Below are positions 32,409-42,700 of a DNA stretch of 64,000 nt, one piece after another. This DNA is from Nematostella vectensis (taxonomy: Eukaryota > Cnidaria > Anthozoa > Actiniaria > Edwardsiidae). The stretch covers positions 11,302,139 through 11,366,138 of the forward strand of contig NC_064039.1 of assembly GCF_932526225.1 (NCBI RefSeq). The letters run 5' to 3'. Both the position numbers and the translations under genes were made by a program. The notes beneath the pieces were generated by a model that was given only the letters and a program-made list of their open reading frames with translations, ran no database searches and was not told where the DNA came from. The number at the start of each line of letters is the position of its first letter. Position 1 is the stretch's first letter.

Positions 32409-32578
32409 ATGGCTACTGTCAGTGGTTTATACAGCTATTTCAAAAAGGTTGTACTCAGAGAATGTGTGTATCGTAACCCGCAGTGCTTCATGGGTATCAA
32501 ATAAGATAAGCGTAAATAAAATACAAATCTAAAAAAAATACAATCTACTTGGGAGAATGGCATACTGACAGTAGCCTT
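32409..32578. repeat. Short inverted repeat pair
   Basis: GGCTACTGTCAGT near 32409 faces ACTGACAGTAGCC near 32566, 13 bp inverted around about 145 bp. It could be a very small MITE or chance. No target duplication is clear. Confidence 0.45.
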
Positions 32579-33269
32579 GGGCTGCCTGTGGTTGGCGCTC
32601 CAATGTTGTAGATTTTTACAAACTTTAGCATTTCGAAAAAATGTTTTAAAATCTACCAACGTAACATTGTACATAGCAATTTTAAAGGTTTTTCTCTGTG
32701 GATCATTTGATATCGATTAGGATATAGGTGTACATATTATTATTAGTGTTAAAGCACATTTGCCATTTTTTGGCTTTCAAATCTGGTACTTTTGCCTATA
32801 AGCTATAGCTTTATGTAACACGCCTTTTATTATTTGCACTTTTTGCACAGCCTTTTATGTTCTATGCTCGGGTGCTTGATTTTTCGCCGCCGCAAATGTA
32901 AAGCGCCTGATCATCCAGAGCAGTATAAGTTTGTATTATTACTTTTTGTGGCGTGAGCTGTTAATATCTTGTTTGAAATATAGATTAAAAACATTGTTTG
33001 GACAAAATATCTCGCCGGTCTGTTTACTCTCCTTTTGGTATGTTGACCTGTCGACATTTTGCTGCTGAAGCCTCGACACAACGAGAGCGTCACAATTGCG
33101 TGATACTCCAGCGATTCCTTTCTTTGAGAATAAAAAAACACGCCGGAAAAGGGTTCTTCTGTGGTAGAGACCATTAGGGAGCGCTGAATCTCTGCCCCAG
33201 GTGTCATATAGCCCCGTTGAATATATCGAATTTTGAAACCTTTGACGTATGATTGTATCTATGCAGTAT

Positions 33270-33475
33270 TTGTATATGTTCCAAGTAACCGAGGGTTACC
33301 GTAGTACCATGTAGATGCTTTATTATTATCAATGCAGTATATTGTAATGTTTCAAGTAACCGAGGCGTACCGTAGTACCATGTAGATGCTTTATTATTAT
33401 CTATGCAGTATATTGTAATGTTTCAAGTAACCGAGGCGTACCGTAGTACCATGTAGATGCTTTATTATTGTCCTA
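33270..33475 (+). repeat. 71-bp tandem repeat, 3 copies, between the transporters
   Basis: The unit is TATGCAGTATATTGTAATGT, TTCAAGTAACCGAGGCGTAC, CGTAGTACCATGTAGATGCT, TTATTATTATC. The second and third copies are nearly identical and the first is more diverged. It lies about 285 bp upstream of the second transporter ATG. Confidence 0.85.
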
Positions 33476-33759
33476 TATTTTCTTAGTGAAAACGGAATTA
33501 GTGCTTTATGTATCTCCAAAAAAAGCTGGTTTACAGTTATCCCTTTTGAAAACTGGGCGATTTCCGCTCCGAACTATAAGTGGATCGTGATGATTATGAC
33601 TTTAGTAGAGGCGGCCCTGACATGTAAGATCAGGTGAGTCGCGATACGGCTGAGTGATATCAACAGCGATTTGAATATTAAACAGGCCGGTTCGCGGGAG
33701 GAAGCGTCTAACACTGTTCAAGCACGCGCCGTACAATCAGACCAATTGATTCCATCAAA

Positions 33760-36700
33760 ATGGCGGAAAAATTCTCTATCGTTGACTATGTCGTGTTCGC
33801 CTTAATGATGCTTGTCTCAGCTGCGATTGGGATTTGGTACGGGTGTGGGCCCGGAGGAAAGCAGACATCCACTAAAGAGTACCTACTGGCGGACCGTAAG
33901 ATGAAAGTATGGCCTGTCGCTATCTCGCTGCTCGTGTCTTACCTATCAGCCATCACACTACTCGGCGTCCCGTCCGAGATCTACACGTACGGAGCGCAGT
34001 ACTACGTACTGATCATCTCCTACTTCATCATCTGCGCCTTCGTCGCCATCATCTTTGTGCCGATGTTCAGACGGATTCATATCACCTGTGCAAACGAGGT
34101 AAAACTGCTCATTCAGACTTTGCAAAGTTAATTGTACCTAGGCCCGGGACTAGATTATTGCAATACGTACGTGAGCAGTGCTTTATCAGGCGATAGACTA
34201 TGTCTCATATTGTGGGATCTTGGACTTGAAGGGTAATTAGTTATTCAAGTTTATCTGCAGCTCGACTTTTTGTGTCAAATCAAGTGCAGTGTTTCCCTCC
34301 GTCTACAAGCGCTGTCTGTTTTCACCTTTTTTGAGTGATCGAGGATGAAGGATTCTTCAACATGAAATTTCAATTAATTGAACAAATCCTTGACCTTATG
34401 TATTCTCGGCGCTATTTACATTTTCACGTAAAAATACACTCGACTTGTTATTGCACGGTTGTACTGTCTCGGCTGTCTACCGCTCTTATTAACAGTCGAA
34501 TTGACTGCGATCAGACACGATGCGAAGTAAAACACTAAACCACAACGTCGCAGTCATTTGCATCTAATTTGGTCTGGGCTAAGTGCTAACGACTTTCTGG
34601 TTCCATCTTTGCTAAAAACAACAATTATTGATCTAAAACAGGTGTTAGATATATAATGCGGGCACTATTCGAGTTTTAATTGTTCTTGTTCTTTTTAGCA
34701 TTGAAGTATTTCGTCTGCTTTGTCCCTTTTGGGATACACACACACACCTTAGTCACGCAATGTCAAATAAATGTTTTGGGCCAGCACAAGTATCCATGGC
34801 ACACACGCACGAGCATGAAAAAAACATCAGGGAATACATAGAATGTAAAAGGGGGGTTAGTCTTATTAGTAGCCTCCGCTCTGATATTGTCACGCCGTTC
34901 TTAGTGTCACGCCGTTCTTAGTGTCACGTTCGCTCAGCACTGATGATTGTCATTTCATCCAATACATATTGATTTATTGTTCGCTGCTCGTTTATAGACA
35001 CAACTATAGCAGCCCCTCGTTACTGAATTATAGACTAGGGTCAGACCACAGTTCCTAAATGTACTCCGCTCATTTGAGCATCGCAAAGTTATAGAACCGT
35101 CCTGCCAGACAAACGACAAATTGTGCATCGAATTTTCATTACTTGCAGTACTTGGAGCGTCGTTTCTCAGAGGGTGTCCGGATGGTCGGATGTGTGTTTT
35201 TTATACTGGAATATGTAAGTATGCTTTTAGCACATCACGCAAGACTGAATCTCTTGCGACATCTTGACACCTTAAGACCTTGTTATTGTTTACGCTTTTA
35301 CTCCGTCAAGTGCGGCTTTCCGTGCTACAATGTGCCAATATTCCCAATGTCGAGCCTCGGACCAGGTTTTTTTTCATCTATTTCACTATGATATTAGTGT
35401 TATAAATTTATTAATTTTTACAAAGGGGCGCAAGTTTATAAGGTTATCACTCTAGAAATAAGGCTTCTACTACTACACAAGTACATCCACCCCAGACGAG
35501 CGCAATTTGCATGACAGGAAATAAAACTTCCATTTCTCCTTCTCCTCAGTCTCTTTTCCTTTTTCACTGCCTCTTGCGCTTGCTGCGTAGGGTAATGGTC
35601 CATTGCATGTTATTCCTGATGGTTTTCTAGGAAAACTAGGGACAAAGCATGTATTTGTGTGTTTCAGACACTGTACCTATTCGTGGTGTTGTACGCTCCA
35701 TCTCTTGCTTTGGAAGCTGGTGAGTAACCTAGGCAACATTTCCACGTGATATGCTTGCGCCATGCTTGGGCATGACGTCGCACGTGACGTATGCGAAAAC
35801 TACAACAATTTGTAGCAGATCGAGACGTCATGATTCGAGCAGGCTACTTGCGACAATCGCTAGCTTCAATCATCTAAACTAGGGTCTGTACGTAAACATT
35901 AACGAATAAGAGTTGTACTTTTGTTATATAGAGGGTGTAACCCTATATTGGCCTGTTTTATGGAGTTTTACACAAAGTAGTTTGTCTTAGCATATCCACC
36001 CTTGGTTTTCAGTCGCTGGTATCCCTCTCTCGGCGTCAATCCTGACCACTGGGATCGTATGCACCTTCTACACTAGCTTGGTAAGTTTTTTTTCCTTATC
36101 ATAACTCAGGGTAATAAAGGGCGGTCTATGGATAGACCTGATGGAAGCCTGTGTCCGACTGTCCTATCCAAATCTCTAACAATTCTTCTCTGCACTGATG
36201 AAGGTCGGATATCCCGCATCTGTTCAGCAGGTTCATCAGGCATGAAGACGTGCAAACAGCGACATTGTAGTGAAACATTGCCAGCGTAGCTTCACTTGAC
36301 TAGCCATAAGACAAAGTCAATCCTGGCAAATAACCCCGTTGCAGGTTGTGTAACTTGGAATGCCTTGTTTCAACTATTGATCACATAATTTAAGAAATAA
36401 GAAAAAAAATTAAGCGTCTTCCGTTGTTTAGAAAGGGATCAATGGAGCTAATTCCCCTTTCCCCGCCGCCTTTGAACTTTGCCCTCTTACCCCTGTCTTT
36501 GAGGATTTTTTTACCATGACCCTGGTACACTTTCCGCACAACTATGTGTTAGTTTGTATCTCGCCCAATACGTGTCTTATTTATCATAGGGGGGCCTCAA
36601 AGCAGTGATCTGGACAGATGTTTTCCAGTCAGCTGTCATGGTTGCGGGCCTGATTCTGGTTGTTGTCGTTGGGAGTATGAATGTTGGCGGTATTGGCAAG

Positions 36701-39700
36701 GTCTGGGAGATCAATGAAGAATTCGACCGCCTTGATTTCTTCGAGTAAGAGGATGCAAGTTGTAAAAAATAAGTGTGACTGTATCGGGGTGGGTTTTCAC
36801 CAGTGTAAGAAGCGGAGAAGGAAATATAGCATTCTGAAATATACATCATAAGAAACTTGCCACATTACCTCATATAAATCGGCTAAAGATTCTCTAGTAA
36901 AGTTTTTTTGTATTAATATAATAAATGTTTTTCCTCACTTCTAATCAAGCATGATAATCTCTCTCCCCCTCTAGCTTCAACCCCGACCCCAAGGTACGCA
37001 ACACGTTCTGGACTCTGACGATCGGGGGCGCGTTCACCGCCATGCCTGTGTGGACGGTCAGCCAGACTGCTGTTCAGCGGTTTCTCTCAGTGCCCAATAC
37101 TCAAGCCGCTAGGAAGTAAGTCACGTGACCAAAAATGTACATTCTGCAGAGTACTTTTCTTTCTTAACACAAGCCACCCTCCTCCCCTAGCAAGGATTCC
37201 AATAAGACATTTTTTTATCAATGTTCTTGTATTTGAGAGGACCTTCCCATCAAGTGGGGTTGTTCTTCCAAACATCCCAAACCCCTCAGAAACGCAGCGA
37301 ACTACTCAATTCAGTTTGTTTCTCAATTATTGGATTGCTTTTATATGAAAAAGTAAATTAAACGTCTAATTGTCTATTTATTACCATGTTTTAGTGTTGT
37401 CTGGCTGTATATTTCTGGAATGATTTCTATTCACTACCATGTTTTAGTGTTGTCTGGCTGAATATTCCTTGACTGATTGTCTATTTATTACCATGCTTCA
37501 GTGTTGTCTGGCTGTATATTCCTGGAATGATTATCTATTTATTACCATGTTTCAGTGTTGTCTGGCTGAATATTCCTGGAATGATTGTCTATTTATTACC
37601 ATGTTTTAGTGTTGTGTGGCTGAATATTCCTTGACTGATTGTCTATGTTTCGCCATGTTTTATTGTTGTCTGGCTGTATATTCCTGGAATGATTTTCTAT
37701 TTATTACCATGTTTCAGTGTTGTCTAGCTGTATATTCCTGAAATGATTTTCTATTTATTACCATGTTTCAGTGTTGTCTGGCTGAATATTCCTGAAATGA
37801 TTTTCTATTTATTACCATGTTTCAGTGTTGTCTGGCTGAATATTCCTGGAATGATTGTCTATTTATTACCATGTTTCAGTGTTGTCTAGCTGTATATTCC
37901 TGAAACGATTTTCTATTTATTACCATGTTTCAGTGTTGTCTGGCTGAATATTCCTGGAATGATTGTCTATTTATTACCATGTTTCAGTGTTGTCTGGCTG
38001 AATATTCCTGGAATGATTGTCTATTTATTACCATGTTTCAGTGTTGTCTGGCTGTATATTCCTGAAATGATTTTCTATTTATTACCATGCTTCAGTGTTG
38101 TCTGGCTGTATATTCCTGGAATGATTATCTATTTATTACCATGTTTCAGTGTTGTCTGGCTGAATATTCCTGGAATGATTGTCTATTTATTACCATGTTT
38201 TAGTGTTGTGTGGCTGAATATTCCTTGACTGATTGTCTATGTTTCGCCATGTTTTATTGTTGTCTGGCTGAATATTCCTGAAATGATTGTCTATTTATTA
38301 CCATGTTTCAGTGTTGTCTGGCTGAATATTCCTGAAATGATTGTCTATTTATTACCATGTTTCAGTGTTGTCTGGCTGAATATTCCTGGCCTGATTTTGA
38401 TTGTCACTTTGTGCTGCCTGGATGGACTGGTCATCTTCGCGGTATACTCCGGATGTGACCTGCGTGAAGACGGAAAGATTTCCAGTAATGACCAGGTAAT
38501 GAGAGACGGAAAGGGTACCAGTTAATAAGAGACGCATAGATTACCAGTAATGACTAGGTAGTAAGAGATGGAAAGAGTACCAGTTAATGAGAGACGGGTA
38601 GATTAGCAGTAATGACCAGGTAATGAGAGACGGGTAGATTACCAGTAATGACCAGGTAGTGAGAGAAAAAAGAGTACCAGTTAATAAGAGGCGAGTAGAT
38701 TACCAGGTAATGAGAGACGGAAAGAGTACCAGTTAATGAGAGACGGGCAGATTTCCAGTTATGACCACGTAACCACGAATGCGTGAAGGCTGCAAGATAG
38801 TAACCAGTAATGTCCAGGTAATGAGAAACGGAAAGATTAATAGTATTAACCATGTAATAAAAGCCTTACGAATGAGCTTGCTAGGACAGGAAGGACAGGC
38901 TCGTCTACATAACTCCTAGTTTATTACTTTTTATCCTTTCATCGCCTTGTTTTCCAGGTCTTGCCCTACTTTGTCATCAACAAACTCGGACACCTGCAAG
39001 GCCTGCCGGGAATGTTTACCGCTTGTCTTTACGCAGGCGCACTAAGGTACATACGTCATATTCTCGTTTCCGTGGCCCGCTCAGCCAAATCCTTAGTGAC
39101 TGTCAATTCAAGTAATGGCTGCTTGATCATTGCGGACTCGGCACACGATTATGTGTTCGGTAAATGAGGGATTAGTTTCAGAATCTAAACAGGCCTATGA
39201 ATTGTTTTTTTTTTTTTACTCTCTCAACGAAAAAAATTAAACATAGAAACACTCCAAAGCGAGATAAGTAGGAGACTAAAGTTGTTTTTCATTGCATTTA
39301 AAAGTTTCACAAGCCTTGTAATTAGATAATAAAATCACAATATAATGTCGGTTGTCGTGGGCTTTTCCCTTCTCCTTAGTTTATAGATTTAAGAGTTCTT
39401 CAATAACTTGACGCTAAATGTTGATTTGCATCAGCACCGCCTCCTCCGCCCTTAACGCGATGGCTCTCGTCGTACTCGAAGACATCGTCAAGAAAAGGAT
39501 GACGGACTTGTCAGACGGCGACCAGGCGAAGATATGCAAGATAGTAGGTAAGTCCCAAACCTGTGACCATGCAAAGTTGTGTAAGTAATAAGACCCAAAC
39601 CTATTTAAACCCCTCCTTCTCAGATGTTTCGTTAAGCTAGCGTGTGCCCCTTACCCGAATATATAGCCCCTCGATTAAGCTCCACGGCTGATGAAGCATC

Positions 39701-42700
39701 ATCGTTGTGTCTTTACGTCTCTCGCTTGCTATCAACGCTGGCTCATACTGCTAGTCTCGTTCGAATTTAGCAAAAGATTAAAATTTAGGATTTTTACGTT
39801 AGCGCTACCCTCGATTAAGTACGGTCTTTGATTAAGCGAATCATGATATCAGAAAAAAAATACGTCAGTTTAAAAATGATAATACTGTTTGAAACCACAC
39901 TTGGCCACTTGTAATTCCATAATTAATTTTTGATGTCTCTGCAGCTTTATCGTTTGGCGTCATTGTGATTGGTGGAGCTTTCATTGTTCAGTTTGTTGGT
40001 ACCATGGTGCTCCAGGTGAGTCGGACGCTCCATGTTAAAGCCGCATTGTCACCAGTTTACTTCCGGAGGTCCGACGGAAACCTCAACCGTTAAAAAAAAG
40101 AATCTATTAAAGTCCGAGATATTAAACAGGCCATCCGCTCTAAATTATCAATCACATCCTCAAAGAAATATTTTTTTTTTAATATTTTTCGTGTTTTCTG
40201 TTAAAAAGAGATTGTTACGTAATCGACCGGAAGTAAACTGGTGACAATGCGGCTTTAATCGTCTGTCGTGATAATGTAGCATGTGGTTTATGAGTCTATC
40301 CATGTAGTTGGCGTACAGTAAGCAGGTGGTTTATGAGTCTATCCATGTAGTTGGCGGACAGTAAGCATGTGGTTTATGAGTCTATCCTTGTAGCTGGGGT
40401 ACGGTAAGCATGTGGTTTATAAGTCTATCCTTGTAGCTGGGGTACGGTAAGCATGTGGTTTATAAGTCTATCCTTGTAGCTGGCGTACAGTAAGCATGTG
40501 GTTTATGAGTCTATCCTTGTAGCGGGCGTACAGTAAGCATGTGGTTTATGAGTCTATCCTTGTAGCTGGCGTACAGTAAGCATGTGGTTTATGAGTCTAT
40601 CCATGTAGTTGGCGTACAGTAAGCAGGTGGTTTACGAGTCTATCCTTGTAGCTGGGGTACAGTAAGCATGTAGTTTATGAGTCTATCCTTGTAGCTGGCG
40701 TACAGTAAGCATGTGGTTTATGAGTCTATCCTTGTAGCTGGCGTACAGTAAGCATGTGGTTTATGAGTCTATCCTTGTAGCTGGCGTACAGTAAGCATGT
40801 GGTTTATGAGTCTATCCTTGTAGCTGGCGTACAGTATCTTTGGTATATGCGGTGGTCCGCTTCTCGGCATCTTTCTCCTCGGCATGTTCGTGAGGAGGGC
40901 AAATTCGAAGGTAAGCAAATGGTTATCGTATAAATATTTAAAGTTATACGAAAAGTGTATTTCCTACGTAAGAAGAGAAGGAATATTGTAGGATCCATGC
41001 TAATATTACATCATATGAAGATAATGGTTTCAAACTTATCTAGTAAGCTGCAGTGTAAAAAGTAATCGATTTAAGATAATTGCCAGCTCTTCCAATCATT
41101 ACCAAGCTAGGGTGACATCTGTGGTTTGGTACTCACGGAGTTTATGTTGGACACTCATGGAAAAACCTGGGTATTCCTTGCCCCACCCCTTCTTGTTGCT
41201 CACCTGGGATCGTGTGCTGAAATATCCTGCGCAGCGATTATCACATTATGGGGGTTCAAACCCCCTATCTCCTAATGTCCGATTGCTGGCCTCGTTTCTC
41301 CCCCCCCCCCCCTTTCGCCTGTTCTCCGACTCCTTGACACCAGCCTTGTCCAATATTCGTTTCTTGTTCCCCTCCCCCAATACCCTATTCCTGGACCCCC
41401 CTGACTCTCGTTGTTCCTCAGGGAGCCTATGCTGGGATATTCTGTGGAGCGCTCATCACAACCTGGGTGTTCATAGGGTCTCAGTTCTACAAGCCTAACA
41501 AGTACCCAGGCATGCGCTCTGTGCGCGAGTGCCCCTGGTATAACCAGACGCTTGGCAACGATACCATGACCAGCAACATGTCCTTCGCCAACAGCACGAA
41601 CCCTTATGGTGATGGGCTCATCTACAACAACTGGACACCACACAGGTACTAAGGGCGGGATGGGGTGTCACGAAATACGCAATACGATTCTGGTCTCAGG
41701 TAAACCTTGAGTGACCGAGTTGTCACGCAATACAAAACGTTTCTTCGCCGCACAGGTAGACCTAGTGGTATAGTGTTGTCACGCAATACAAAACGTTTCT
41801 TCGCCATTCTGGTAGACCGAGTGGTATAGGGTTGTCACGCAATAAAAAAAGTTTCTTCGCCATTCAGGTAGACCGAGTGGTATAGGGTTGTCACGCAATA
41901 AATAAAGTTTCTCCGCCATTCAAGTAGACCGAGTGGTATACAGTACCGCTCTCGAACATGTGGACATATGTTCGCGAAATTGTTCGCGAAATTCGCGAAC
42001 AACGTTCGCGAACAGCTGATGTTCTAATTCTCCTGTGTTTATTGCATGTCTTTGTCAAATAATGGCTTCCCGCTGTTATTAATTCTACGCTAGCAGTTTT
42101 CACACATTTCGGAAATCTTTGAAGAAAATCAAGCGATCGGCATTCCCTCCTCAAACTAACTTTCCCGTGTTTAGTACAAGTCTTTGCTTTGTCAAATAAA
42201 TGGCTTCCCGCTTTTCAAAGTATTCGCTAGCAGTTAACACACATTCGACAATCTTCGAAGAATATCAAGAGATCGGCATTCCCTCCTCAAACTAATTCTC
42301 ATGTGTTTATTACATGTCTTTGTCAAATAAATGGCTTCCCGCTGTTATTAAGTCTTCGCTAGCAGTTTTCACACATTTCGAAAATCTTCGAATAATATCA
42401 AGCGATCGATCGGCGTTCCTTCCTCGAGCTAATTCTCCTGTGTTTATTGCATGTCTTTGTCAAATAATGGCTTCCCGCTGTTATTAAGTCTACGCTAGCA
42501 GTTTTCTGACACATTTCGAAAATCTTCGAAGAAAATCAAGCGATCGGCATTCCCTCCTCAAACTAATTCTCCCGTGTTTAGTACAAGTCTTTGCTTTGTC
42601 AAATAAATGGCTTCCCGCTTTTCGAAGTATGCGCTGGCAGTTAACACACATTCCACAATCTTCGAAGAATATCAAGCGATCGGCATTCCCTCCCCAAACT

